DNA of 64,000 nucleotides, taken from Thuidium tamariscinum (lineage: Eukaryota; Streptophyta; Bryopsida; Hypnales; Thuidiaceae). The position numbers and the translations under genes are program-made. Positions within the stretch are counted from its first letter, which is position 1; each line of letters begins with the position of its first letter. Under the pieces are notes generated by a model, which was not told the DNA's origin, made no database searches, and saw only the letters and a list, made by a program, of their open reading frames with translations. The stretch lies in the NCBI GenBank assembly GCA_947034885.2, contig OX344755.2, forward strand, positions 26,915,052 through 26,979,051, in the 5' to 3' direction. This document shows, piece after piece, positions 45,111 to 56,834 of this stretch.

Positions 45111-45276
45111 CAAAGGAACACAAATACGTAGAGTAGATTACAAACAAGAACAAAGCATAAAAGTAGGACAAGAGAACGAAACAGACCCTTGGTAGGATAG
45201 GTAGGATAGTAAAAAAGATCCATTGCTTGGAAGGCACAATGGATTGACGCTTAGACACTCGTAGGTAGTAGAATTG

Positions 45277-45861
45277 TTAGGACCAAAGCCTGGTTGTGAT
45301 CGCTTAATTCCAAGGGTGGGAATGAAGCGTCTACAACAACCCTATGACATTCTTGGACAAGAGAACTGCAAGAAAATTGAGATTTCTCCAGGAAATTTTC
45401 TTGTGCAGGGTGGGAACCCTTTTAAGCCTTTGTGTTTGAAAGTCCTGAACGAGCATTTGTTCACATGTCCGGACGATCCCGTTCACTTTAATATGGATAA
45501 TACTATTCTGATTGATGACTCCCCGCAAAAGGGTGTTCTCAATGAGAACGGAAACGGGATTTTCTTGGAAACGTGGGATTGTCATGAATGTGGAGACAAA
45601 GTGTTGATGGAAACTCTGGCACCTTGGTTGAAGCGACTCCACAAGGACTGCCAGCCAGGACGCTTGTGTGAATATGTAGACTTGAACTGGATTGGTCAAT
45701 CCCCCATGACGCCTACCTCTTACAGGGTTCATGAACTCTTGGACGGATTTAGGGAGTTGGCCAAAAACTTTGGGACTAGTTTTGTGCTCCTCGGAATGAA
45801 TTTAGTGATCATGAAGCTTAAGCTGTGTAGGAAATAGGCATTGTTTTGCAAACTCTTGGTT
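45277..45861 (+). pseudogene. FCP1/SCP-like HAD phosphatase domain, C-terminal half
   Basis: It resumes the frame interrupted at 42123 (host join CTG|TTA GGA). Residues such as DILGQENCKKIEI, PFKPLCLKVLNEHLF and the HAD motif III/IV block TILIDDSPQKG (45505-45534) fit FCP1/SCP-type phosphatases, as does FLETW followed by LAPWLKRLH. TAG at 45835 ends the ORF. If that is passed, the frame reaches GTT|GTAAATATC at 45862 in phase 0 with the next exon. Confidence 0.55.
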
Positions 45862-46050
45862 GTAAATATCATTGTACATGATAAAAATGTGAACAGAACT
45901 GTAAACGTCATTCATTTATAATATATAAAGTTCTTATTTTTTATGTCAAAGTGTGCCCCCATTGTTATGTGCTATGATGTAAGATTCAATTGCGTAATTA
46001 TCCTTGGGTCGAAGATAATGTGAGGGACTTTTTTGAAATCCTTTCTTCAG

Positions 46051-46980
46051 ATTGATGGATCTGTAATGCACCTGCTTCGATGGGCTCAGCCACTTACAAG
46101 GAGTTTGATGTCTGGATCGGACGCGACGCTCTCTAGGAGGTCTGAATCTGATGAAGGGAGTTGTGTCCCATCTACCTTTTCAAAGCCTATCATATTGTGC
46201 TCCACCACGGATGCGGCTTCAGCGGCCATCGACTTTTCTAAGGGGAATGTAGAAGAAGGTGTAGTGGACAGTCCACCGAGTAGGGGTCTAGTCAGGACTC
46301 CCGTCTGTTCACCATACCCTTTCAAGTGGACGGCCTCCACACCTAGTCAGTTGCAATCGCAATTGCCGGTTGTTTTTACAGAGGTGACTGTGTACAAGAA
46401 GTTGTATGTTGACATGGAAGGAGATTCTGAAGATCCTCGATGCGAGGATGTAGTGTCGTTGGCCACTACACCTGATGTAGTTGTTGGCCTCAACAATGAT
46501 CTCGGGGAGGATTCTACTGCAGGTGGACGGAAGAGGAAGGTTGCATTTGCTACATGTAGTGCAGGTGAACGTCTGCAGCTTGAAGGCATTGCCAAATCTT
46601 TGCCCTCGAAATGTCAAAGAGGTGAATCTGCATCTTCTCTTGTACCTCTTTCTCGTGGAACAGTTCTTGGAGACTATCATCGATCGAACGACACACGGTC
46701 AACTGCAGCAGCAGATCCATACATAAATATTGTCAATATATTACTGTCAAGGCCTCCAGCTCGAAGTTCTAGGTCTCTTTCAAGTTATGAACTTCTACGA
46801 AGCGAACGCATGTGGCAAAAGGAGGCCGATGAACTGTTGAAGATGGGGATGTGGGATCCTGTGCATAGTGCAGCTAAACAACCAAGATCCTTTCGCCGCG
46901 AAGATATCTTTAGAGGCTTGGCTAAGCTCAAAGCTTTGGAGGCCGCAAACAGTAGCTCTTCAACTAAGAACAATGGTTAG
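46051..46980 (+). CDS. Ser-rich terminal exon of the large gene
   Basis: It begins after TTCTTCAG|ATTGATG (acceptor 46049-46050) in phase 0 with the upstream exon and runs 309 codons to TAG TAG at 46978. The sequence is Ser/Pro-rich and mostly unstructured, with a basic GGRKRKVAF motif suggesting nuclear import. A helical, charged end follows (SYELLRSERMWQKEADELLKMGMWD). There are no premature stops, unlike the upstream exons. A palindrome lies in the preceding intron (about 45996). It could alternatively be a separate small gene. No domain is recognised. Confidence 0.45.
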   Translation: MDGSVMHLLRWAQPLTRSLMSGSDATLSRRSESDEGSCVPSTFSKPIILCSTTDAASAAIDFSKGNVEEGVVDSPPSRGLVRTPVCSPYPFKWTASTPSQLQSQLPVVFTEVTVYKKLYVDMEGDSEDPRCEDVVSLATTPDVVVGLNNDLGEDSTAGGRKRKVAFATCSAGERLQLEGIAKSLPSKCQRGESASSLVPLSRGTVLGDYHRSNDTRSTAAADPYINIVNILLSRPPARSSRSLSSYELLRSERMWQKEADELLKMGMWDPVHSAAKQPRSFRREDIFRGLAKLKALEAANSSSSTKNNG

Positions 46981-46983
46981 TAG

Positions 46984-47947
46984 ACAGAATTATGTCTGCT
47001 ACCCCAAAGCATTCGTTGCTATTAATCCCGGGGAGGACACTTCTTGTATATTTGGGGGACCCACGTGCGACAGTGGGGTATTTTTAGAGGGGCTATCAAT
47101 TACTTGTAATCATTACTTGGCAACATTAAAAGAGCCCCTATTTTACCATAAAGCAAAAAAATCAACCATATTATCATCCCTATTTTATTTTTAAAACACT
47201 TTGCCTTTTTAATGTCCCCTATTTTATATGTAAATTTCTTATAAATTTTACCTAAGATTATTTAAATGTACCCTATATTCCGCCGCACGTAGGTTATTAA
47301 AAAACGAGAAGTGTCCTCCCCTAGCTATTAATAGAATAGACATTCCTATACACAAAGAAATTCCATTTTTGCAAACTACATTTCTGAATGAGCACATAAT
47401 CTCTACATTCATACACAATATACATCCATCAATCATTACATTTACCATGATTTCACTTCCCCTAGAAGTGAAGTACATAAACATGTGAGATATATACTTT
47501 CATATGTACATGGGTTCTCTAGGAAATTCATGCCATCCAATGTAAAGTGACCTTCTATAAATGTTACATACATTTTGTTCTCTCAATTTCAATTCCGTTC
47601 TACAATCTTAATTTCTTTATTGTTGTTGTCTTATGTCCTTCTAGGTAACTTGTAATTTATAATTGCTTTGTACACACAGGCTTCCCATATTTATCTTTGG
47701 CTTCAACAACTTATCTTTGAAACGAAGAGGCTTGAAGGTCTCAAAATGACCATTTTTTCTCAATTTAAGGAATATGGCCTTCGATAAACAAATACACATA
47801 ATGGATGATAGTTGTTTAAGTTTCAATGTAATATGAAATTATGGAAGTTGTCTCTAATTGTTAGTGTCTAGACATTGTCGTCTTTTATTTGACTATTATG
47901 TCTAATATTTTCTATGGAGCCCACATGCCAAAATTATTTTGAGGAAC
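46984..47947. other. AT-rich spacer between the large gene and DUF7869 copy 2
   Basis: No gene is recognised. The words 'cttctagg' and 'ggggaggacact' and their inversion 'gtgtcctcccctagc' (47036 versus 47312) suggest a small inverted-repeat element at about 47027-47332. Confidence 0.35.
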
Positions 47948-47970
47948 TTTATCTTCGAGTCGAGGATATA
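47948..47970. repeat. Palindrome just upstream of DUF7869 copy 2
   Basis: TTATCTTCGAGTCGAGGATA, one mismatch from the consensus, about 40 bp before a TATGTAG acceptor-like site that leads into the coding homology. Confidence 0.7.
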
Positions 47971-48635
47971 TTCTTTTCACAATCTAATGAGGTTTCATTC
48001 TATGTAGAATGGATACCCTTGTTATGAATGAGTTTGCGGGATCATTGCCAACCTTATTGGCTGGTGTGGCCGCATGTGAAGGTATTCCTCGCTCTTCTTG
48101 GATTACTAAAGGTGTAACTTTTACAAACAAAGCGGGGATAGAGGTAACAAGAGCAATTTGCCACAACATTGATGCGTACCTTCTTATGGATATGGACAGA
48201 ATATTTCTTGGTGACAATCGTATTGCAATCCAGATTGCACAGTCCTTGAGTAAGGCTGATGTACCAACTTCTTGGATGTGGTCGATGTGCTTGTGGCCTA
48301 TTTCGAGAGTCTTTCTCTTAGGTCAATTAGGTGCCAACCTATTTGATCATAATCAAATGCAAATATTTAAAATAGCAACAACTCCATCTGCTAGGTGTGT
48401 ATGAATAGGCGTTCATTCCTACAAAAGTTCTCATGAGAAGAAGGAGCCAAAAAATCCTCCCAAGAAAGAAGCCCTTTTTATAACGCGAGCAATCACTAAG
48501 ATTACTACAATGGTCTGCTACTACCAAAATTGTTTACAACCATTTTCTTGAGAGGACATTGAAGCCATACATTCCCAACTCTATGTCCATAGAGGTGTTT
48601 ACAATCATCCATCATATTTACTTGGTGTGCACAAG

Positions 48636-51600
48636 TGTGGGCAATTCTAGCTCCACCCTTGAGCTAGAAATTTAACACACGGGTTCTATGTCTAATCAAG
48701 TACTAATTCCTCTTGGGTGTTCAAAGAGTGCCTTCCAAGCAATGAATTCTTTAATAATGTCTTTTTTAATCCTAAAAAAATACTAATTTCACTAATTTGT
48801 AGTGATGGTTAGTAGTTTGTAAATTTTTTCAGTTTAGATTTTAATCTAATACTTCAACTACTCTATACTCTAATTAATTCTAAGCTTCCTAATTAATCTA
48901 ACATAAAAGTCTAACTAATCATTACTTCTAAACATTTGGCAAAATAAAGCTGAACAACAAAATGATAAAAATAAAAATAAAATAGGGTTGATTTACCTCT
49001 TCAGCGTAAATCTCCATCGTCTTGTCATCAAACATCATTATGTGTATGAAATCACTAGCGATCTCCCCGTTGAACTCATCTTGCCCGTTTATTTAAACTA
49101 GTTCATGATAATTTTCCACTTTTGTTGGTAAATGGGAAATGATCTTAATTCCAAAATACTAATGGTTATGAGAATTTAAATTAATTGCTTATTTTTCATC
49201 AATTCCTAATTTTTTTATAATTAAAAAATACCACAAAGTTAATTTATTCCCTAAATTAAAACTAATGAATTCCTAAGCAACTTTGAGTAATTAAATTCCT
49301 AGCAAATAAATCTATTCTAAATGAAAGTCAATTGTTAGTTCTAACTAACTTATTAATATTTGTTATTGTTTTTTCCTTTTGGAATTTCTAGACTAAATTC
49401 AAATGGCAATTTATTAATTTAGAATCTAAAAATTTAATCAAATCTTTTCAAATCTAATTTAGTTTTTTAATTTCCCTAATTCTTAAAGAAATTGGTTGTC
49501 AATTTTGTCCTTTTGGGGGGGCTTGTTAGGCCTAGTAAAACAAAACCAACAAAATTCAAACCTTTTAAGAATCTAATTAATAACTAACTACCAAAGAATA
49601 AAGAACATCTCTAAAGAACAAGAACAATTTCAATAGTAAGATCTCTAAAAAAATAATTTTTTAATATCAAAGGTCAAAGCCAAAGAATAATAAACCTAAT
49701 TCAATAGTGATATTCCTTAAAAATTAGTTTTTAAATATTAATTCCTTCACGTGTGCGTATTCTCACCTCCTTCATTCTTCTAATTCCTTCATTCTTCCCT
49801 CATTCTTGCATTTGGTATGTTTTGCAATTGTTTTTGAGAGAGAAGATGGCTATGGCGGATGGTTTAGTAGCAAGGTGATGAAGGCTTGTTGAAACTCCTA
49901 AAAATTAGATTTTTAATGAAATTTTTAAAAAAAAGGTAAAAATTGTAGCTTCTACCACCAACCTATGATTTTGATTAATAATCAAGTTTTTTGGGTTTCA
50001 ATTATGAGCAATGTGAGTTGTGTAACCTTGATTTGGAGTCTTGTTAGCAGCGTGTCTGGCTTGCATAGGCCCTAGCTCGCTCGCAGCAGCCCCTAACTCA
50101 CTCACAGGAACCCCTAGCTAGTTGGCTCATTCAGGCCACCCCAGCTCTCCGCCCACGTGTCGCCCTTTGATTCGCCGTTGTTCGGCCAATTGGGGCCTCA
50201 ACCACCAACCTGTTGATAGAAGCCCTAATTACCAATCCTTCGGGCCTAGTCTGCTCAATCAATTCAAGGTCTGTCAACTTAGTTAGCTCGAGGTCTGGTC
50301 TGCTCAATCATATTGGAAGCTTGATAACTGGTTGGTTAATATAAATCAATTTGGATTATTGATTTTTTTTATTCTAACTCTTTATTAACCTTTAAGCAAC
50401 ACCGTAGACGTTTGGCATTTGCTGAATGTCAAAGAATCTTTCCTTCCAGGACAGAAATGCAACTTTTCATCCTCGGTATGGGGGGTGGAAAGGGAAGATC
50501 TTCTATAGTACTTTGACTTCTAATGCATATATTTGGCTTTTTCAAAGTTGGTGATGTCACACGATATCAAAATGCATGGTTTTTGCGGCCACTGGTCCGT
50601 CCTTCAAGGAATAAAGAATCGCAATAGTTGAAATTTTTTGATTAAAATAGGTAATATAATAATAAGCCAATTGGTTATAATTTTGTGATCAATACCTTTA
50701 GGTTTATAATGGATGAATGATAATTTTTAAAGGGAAGTAGAGATTGGAAACAAAGGTCTTCCTAATCTTATAGTCAAGGTTAAAAAAAACGTTGTAAATT
50801 CAAAGCTTCGCCATGTTTGGAGTATTACATAGGGTTTTAAGAATTTTAATTGTAAAAGGAAGTACACATGACAGCACTGTTTAATCGAACTTTGGCGTTA
50901 AATACTTGAAATTTCCACACAAACTAGTACTTTAAGTATTAAAAACCAAAGGAGGTACACATGAAAGTATTTAACCGAACTTTGGTACTAAAACTCTTAG
51001 AGTTTCTACAATAGTGTCCAGCAAAAGGTTGAAGTTGAGTCTCCAAAAGAAAGCAAGAAAATAAGAATCAATTGAAGGGACCCTAAGCCTTCAAAGTTCA
51101 ACAACAAAACACAGAATAAACTTAGCCAAGATCTTTAGTTCAAGCAGTACTCCAAGTCTCCAACTACGTCAGTAGCATGAAGTAAGAGTAGAAAAACAAA
51201 GTGTCGGTATGCAGAAAATGAGGGCACTGGCAATCTCAAGGAGGGCCCTTATATACCCATTTCCGGGCCCTCTCAAGTAAGTTGCCAGTAAAATCACTTT
51301 GTTATTTCTCCCCTAATCTCCCCTAAATGTAATTTCAAAATAATACTTGTCTAATGGTAGAAAATTTTAGAACTCTCTCCATTTAGCTAATAAAATCTTG
51401 GCCAAATCAAATTCAAGATCTTAACTCAAGATATTCTGAAATTAACCATAATCTATCTAGATATTTTTCAAATTAACCAAAAATTATTTTGAAAATTGTC
51501 TTTCTTTAGCCCAAAGATGGATTTTTACACAAGAAAGAGATCTTGACCAAATTCAATCTTTGATTTTCCAAGAGATATTTCCAAAATCACTTTTAATTAA

Positions 51601-52819
51601 CTGCAATTAATGATTAAAAAGTTAAACTAAGAGCTGACCCTCTCTATCTTTTAGGAAACAACTTGAAACAAAAATCCATTTGCACCATTGTCTTTAGAAG
51701 CCCCAATTACCCTAGTATATCCCTTACCCTTGACTCCTATACCATTTGTAAATGCAAATTGGAATTACGGTAACTCCAATTAAAAGTTAAAAATTCAACT
51801 TTTGGAATTTGCACTTTTTGATGAATTTATTGAGCTAGGGTCGTTATGAATGTCTGAGAGAGTAAAGAATGTTTCTTCATTCACTTCAATCGGACATCAT
51901 TCGCTCCTGGTACACCGATCAACCCACCGCCAAGTTATAAATTCTTGTGAAATTCGATGTCAATGCTGGTTCTGGTAGTTGGGAATGTCAGAATGCCTTC
52001 AAACTTGACTGGGCACTTATTTAGTATACAAAAATCTAATTTAATTTTTAATGAGATTTTACCGCAATATATGTAATTTCTAAGAATTTATGAATATGTT
52101 TGTCCGCGGTTGACTTTCCATGGAGTCAACAAGAAATTTCGAAAAAATCCGAAATAAATTGGGTAACATCTAGGACACTTTTAGATTCTAAGTGTAAGCT
52201 CTAAGCTCACTTGTATTTTTCTACTTTTAGTAATTTGGAATCACTTTACCTAATTGGGCAAATTTAATTTCTCGATATCAATTAATCATAAACAATTACC
52301 TGATTCTTATTGGCTTCTAACATATTCCTACCCTTGGAACACCTTTCTTTAGTTCTCAATTGTCAATTCTTCCATCTTCAATGTTCTGGTACTCTAGCTC
52401 TCAAAGTTACCTACAAAGGTTTTTACTTCTAAATCCAATTCTTACTAAGATTGGATTTACACTCTAGTATAAACTGTCTAGACCTATAATAGACTCTGTT
52501 GGTTTATCTAATATGCCATCTATATCCTTAAAAGGTTGATTTGCTTAGACAGACATTAAGACTGATTAACTCTCATATCCTCACATCTCTCGGAATTGTT
52601 AATTATTCTCTCAAACTCACTTCTAAGAATGATTAAAATTGCTAAATTTAGGAATTTTTCACCTTCTAAGATGTTTCTTCACCAATTTGGTAGAGACTGC
52701 TATCAAAACTCTCCTAACACTTTTTTTTAATATGTTTTTCTTCTATAATTTGACTAAATTCCGCAAAACATTTGCAAAAAATAAACTCAGAGTTTCAAGT
52801 GCCAATTTGAGGGCTCACA
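48636..52819. mobile_element. 4.18-kb unclassified insertion (TG...CA ends) in DUF7869 copy 2
   Basis: Homology to copy 1 breaks exactly after CACAAG (48635) and resumes at ACAAATAG (52820). ACAAG/ACAAA flank the insert as a probable 5-bp duplication. The ends are TGTGGGC and GCTCACA, short inverted repeats in TG...CA form as in LTR elements. I find no LTR pair, no polyprotein and only short ORFs. It could be a large non-coding retroelement derivative. It contains a 'ctagctcgctcgcagcagcc' low-complexity zone near 50070. Confidence 0.6.
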
Positions 52820-54079
52820 ACAAATAGATCCAATATAACTTTAACGGAAGGAAGATGATCACTTCAATGGCATCTCGTGAAGTTTGTCCTACTACTTGAT
52901 GTATTATTCATGGTGTCCATAAATCTACCTTCTATAGGTACAAAGAACAAATAAGAAATGGTATACAACCTAAATACCATGGTAATATTGACTTGAAGAA
53001 GCCACGCACACATACAATACAAGCAATAGCTGTACTTCAATTGCTTCTTGACAATAATGTAGACCAAATGCCACATAAATCAAAGACCCTTCAATCAAGA
53101 GAAAGAGTTCCTTCTATGGTCCTTCCTTCAGCATTTCAATGGACGAAGACATTGCCCAAGATTAATAGTGTGAATTCCTCATTCCAGTTGCAACGCGTTT
53201 CTACAAGTTAATTGAGCAACATTCGTCATGTTTCTTTTCTAGAATACACTTCTAAGGCTCATGATGACAATTTTGCTCGTTGTGGAGAATGTCATAGATT
53301 GAAGCAGTTGAAGAATGCTTATACGCCACGTTCACATGCTCAAAAAGTGTAGACTAAAATATTGAAAGTCCACCTTGCTAGATAGCAAGAACATCAAGAG
53401 TTGTATTATGGAAACCATATAATGTTGGAAAGGAGCCCTGATAAGATATTGACCATAATTCATGACAAAATAGATTATTCCAAAACAGCTTCTCCACATT
53501 ATTCTCACAAGAGCAAAGGGACTGATTCTTTTATGAAGATGCGAGTTGTTGTTACAAGCATGATTGCTCATAGATATGGAGATGTTCAATATGCATACTA
53601 TAGATTGGATATCTTTCCTGTGGACTCTAATTACACAGTTGGATCTATTACAAAATTATTGCATAATTTAGAATTTGAACCAAAGGTTTCATCTCAAAAG
53701 TTTTTTGTCAAAGATGATGCTATTCATCCATTATCCATAGCTATTCTTGAAGGGTCAAAGATTTGTAAAGATTTCCTTGCTCCTCGTCCTTTTGAGGCCA
53801 TTGAACCTTAGAGTCTTCCTCCAACATTGACTCTCCAACTTGACAATGCCTCAAGCAACAACAAAAATCGTTGGATTTTTGCATTTTGCTCTCTTTTGGT
53901 ACACAGGGCTATATTTTATGAAATATACATCAATTTTCTCATTGTTGAGCACACTCATGAAGATATCGATGCTCTCTTTGGTTGGTGGAGTACCAAATTG
54001 AAGACAAACGATTATTCCACAATTTTGAGGTTGATGAAGTCCTTTGTGGATTGTGAAAAACAACCCGTGATTCCTCATT

Positions 54080-54373
54080 CATTAGGAGGGATTTGAGGGC
54101 TCCAATGGGCCATTTCAGGACTGTTTCCAAAACTGGTCTGGGGAACGGCTAGCCGGTGTCGCGCCAGAATTTCTCAAAAAAAAAAGGGGGGGGTTTTGGG
54201 TCCTGAAATATGAAAAAAAGTCCCAAAAAAATTTCAAAAAAAGAAGAAGTTAATGACGTGGCAGTCGCTCGACCACGTAGGACTCCATATTGAATTGCGT
54301 TCCCGCGGCAGATTACAGGATTTTGGGCTGTGGGAACTCGCAGGCTCCTAGAGGCCTCAAATCTCTCCTAATG
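54080..54373. mobile_element. 294-bp MITE with CATTAGGAG.GATTTGAGG ends, TSD TCATT
   Basis: Left end CATTAGGAGGGATTTGAGG; right end mirrored CCTCAAATCTCTCCTAATG. TCATT flanks both sides (54075-54079, 54374-54378), and copy 1 has a single uninterrupted site there. It shares its interior with 18330-18651. Confidence 0.8.
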
Positions 54374-55786
54374 TCATTGAAGAGGTTATTGATTTCAAAG
54401 GATTTGTAGAAGGATACTTACATATACAAGTGATGATTTGCTACAAGGTCATTCTCATGTTCAACAATTCAAATTTTATAAAGACTCCAACGAATGGCCT
54501 TTGATGCAATACAAAATTCTTTGTATTGATGGCAATTGGTTGCCAAAGAAAGGTGGAGGGATTAATTTGTAGAAAGAGACAATAGATGGGCAACCTAAAA
54601 TTCCAAAGGGAAATCCCAAACCTTTGGCTCCACAACTTATGTGATCCTTTAATGAGGTTTGTAAGGGTTTCGATGGCTACATTGATTTGTGGGGTGCAAT
54701 GGCTAACCAAGACTTGTCTGGTGAATTTTGAAGAAAGATCGAGCTAATGAAGAAATATTGGGGAGGTGTGAGAATGCATTGCTTGAACCACTTGTGGGAC
54801 ATGAGGCTTTGCGTGATGGATTTTGGCCAAATTCAATTACCTCAAATGAAGAAGTAGATCAATACCTTGATGATGGTACACTCCAAGAGGAATTTGTGGA
54901 AGATGCATTGTTTGTTGGTCGTAGACGTGATCATCCACTTCCTTCATTTTGCATTGGTCATGATGTATATACAGATTGTTTTGTTGCAATACATCCTACA
55001 AATGGTGATCTTCATCCCTTCTAGCTTGCTTGAGCATTGACAAATCCCAATTTAGATCCAACGCATGTCAATTCCATTTAGCTCCGATATTGGACACCTA
55101 CATCTTCTCAGGATGGGAACACCTAAACTAGGTGGGATATAAAACAAGGGAATTTTTGGTGTAAAGACAAGGCTATATTGGACATATACAGATTATTTGC
55201 ATCATGATTGCCTAAAAGCCACGTATAAGAATAGGGACCTTAGATCCAAGGGTCAAGATTTCCAAAACACAAATCACTATCATCAAGGCATCAATAGAGG
55301 CATACGTGTCCACTAAAGGAAACAATGCATTAACAGCGTGGAGATGTTTAGTTTGTAGACATAGAAACTAAATAGCTATTATTAGAAGTTTGTAGGTTAG
55401 TTTCTAGGATATCCAAAAAGAATGTAAAATATATAAAAAGAAAAAAATAGTTTACTAGGAGTTCTATAAGTTTATTGTTAGTTTTTTAATTGTCTTAGGG
55501 AGACATGGAAAAAAAAGGAAAAAATAGAAGAAAATGCCACCAAAAAAATAGATTATATAGAAGAAGTACCTAGAATTTGTTTGCAAATTCTTTTCTTTAG
55601 CTTTTTGTATTGACTATTTTTTTATATTCAAATGTGATGGATGTTATTGAATAAAATAAATTTGTATTGTTGTTGTCTATGCTATATTGTGCATTTTGTG
55701 GTTTGTTTATTATATTTTCATCATTTTTATTTGTTTGTTTCAAAGGATAAAATGTAATTGTATATTTAATGATAAAAAATCTAAAA

Positions 55787-56519
55787 GGATGATTGCAAGA
55801 AAGGCCTCCCATTTTTTGTCTCGTTTTGAATAGTACTCATAATTTTTTCAGGAGTACTATTTAATTAGAAAAATAATTGTGAAAAATTGTGAAAAATAAT
55901 TTTCATGAATATACCTTTAAGAAGAAGGTACCCTAAGAAGGAAAAGTTTAGGAAAATTCTCTAACTAGGAGAACTAGAAAAATGCAAAATCTCATGAAAA
56001 TTAGTACTTTCACATTTTAATTTGTAAAAAATAGGAAAAGCAATTTAAGAAAAAACTAAAAGTTGTCAATTTGGGAAGGATTGATGATGATGAGATTTCA
56101 CCAAGAGAATTATTTTGAAACCATTTTTGATGTTCAGAATTGTATGCGCAAGGGGCCCCTGTTTGCATCAATGTAGAGGACATAAAATAATGCTTTTTAA
56201 GAATATTTTTGGTCAACTCATAAATCTTTAGTGTATAAATATACCATACAAATTTCAAGTCTACATCATTAATTTTGGATACTCCACAGTACTAAAAAAC
56301 CCTAAATTGCAAAGTATGACAAATTAGGTAAATTAAAATTTAATTAAAAACTGTTTTTTGAAAATTTCTGAAAAATAAGGAATTTGTTTACTATCAAGTT
56401 GGCCATCTTCAATAAAAATTTCAAGTACATTGGATTAATAATCCAAAAGTTATAACCAATGGCACAAATGTCACTTCCATTGTGACGCCAAAAAGGACAA
56501 CCCTTTCTTGCAATCACCC
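55787..56519. mobile_element. 733-bp MITE, inverted near-identical copy of 18967-19700, TSD AAA
   Basis: The ends are GGATGATTGCAAGAAAGG and CCTTTCTTGCAATCACCC. AAA(A) lies on both sides. It is inserted in the 3' flank of DUF7869 copy 2 at a point that is unoccupied in copy 1, so the two MITE copies are independent insertions. High identity implies recent activity. Confidence 0.8.
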
Positions 56520-56549
56520 AAAATTACTATGTCTACTCTGCATTGATGT

Positions 56550-56834
56550 ATCAACTTATAGAAATCGTTTCTTCCTTGAGGCTTGTAAGAGACTCTGAGT
56601 TCCCACAGTCTAGAAACGCAGTAAACTGCAAAATCACAAGAATTTGATGTGTTCAGGGCAATGCCACGCTATTTTTTTAGACTTTTTTTTGCATTTCAGG
56701 ACCCCCCAATTTTATTTTTTAATTTTTAATTTTTTTTCCCAAAATACCAGCCTAATAGCTCCCAGGCGTTTTGGAAACTATTTTGGGAACAATCCCAAAA
56801 TGGCCCTTTAGAGGCCTTAGATTTCTTCTAATGT
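56550..56834. mobile_element. Probable third member of the CATTAGAAG MITE family
   Basis: The right end 'ggccttagatttcttctaatg' matches the family terminus, and 'gagttcccacagtct' and 'ttgggaacaatcccaaaatg' are shared with the interior of 18330-18651. The left end is poorly defined (near 56555). Copy-1 homology resumes immediately after it. Confidence 0.5.

Larger units (their letters stand above)
42124..45271. mobile_element. 3.15-kb unclassified insertion splitting the phosphatase coding sequence
   Basis: Before the element the host reads CAACTG; after it the host resumes at TTAGGACC in the same frame. Near-identical AACTG (42119-42123) and AATTG (45272-45276) are a probable 5-bp duplication. 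It starts TGAGTCCCC and has a hairpin stem GTGAGTCCCC/GGGGACTCAC at its left end. Inside are a TATA box, a 66-80-bp direct repeat (43835-43912 and 43925-44004) with CGGCGAAGCTTTGAA words, and two tandem arrays. No ORF of note and no LTR pair were found. Confidence 0.6.

Noticed and set aside
20952..46980. Alternative nuclear genetic code with TAG (and TAA) as Gln
   Set aside because: TAG often replaces CAA/CAG, but TGA also interrupts frames, there are frameshifts, and the affected genes are transposon-like; C-to-T decay explains the data. Kept as a testable alternative in the findings.
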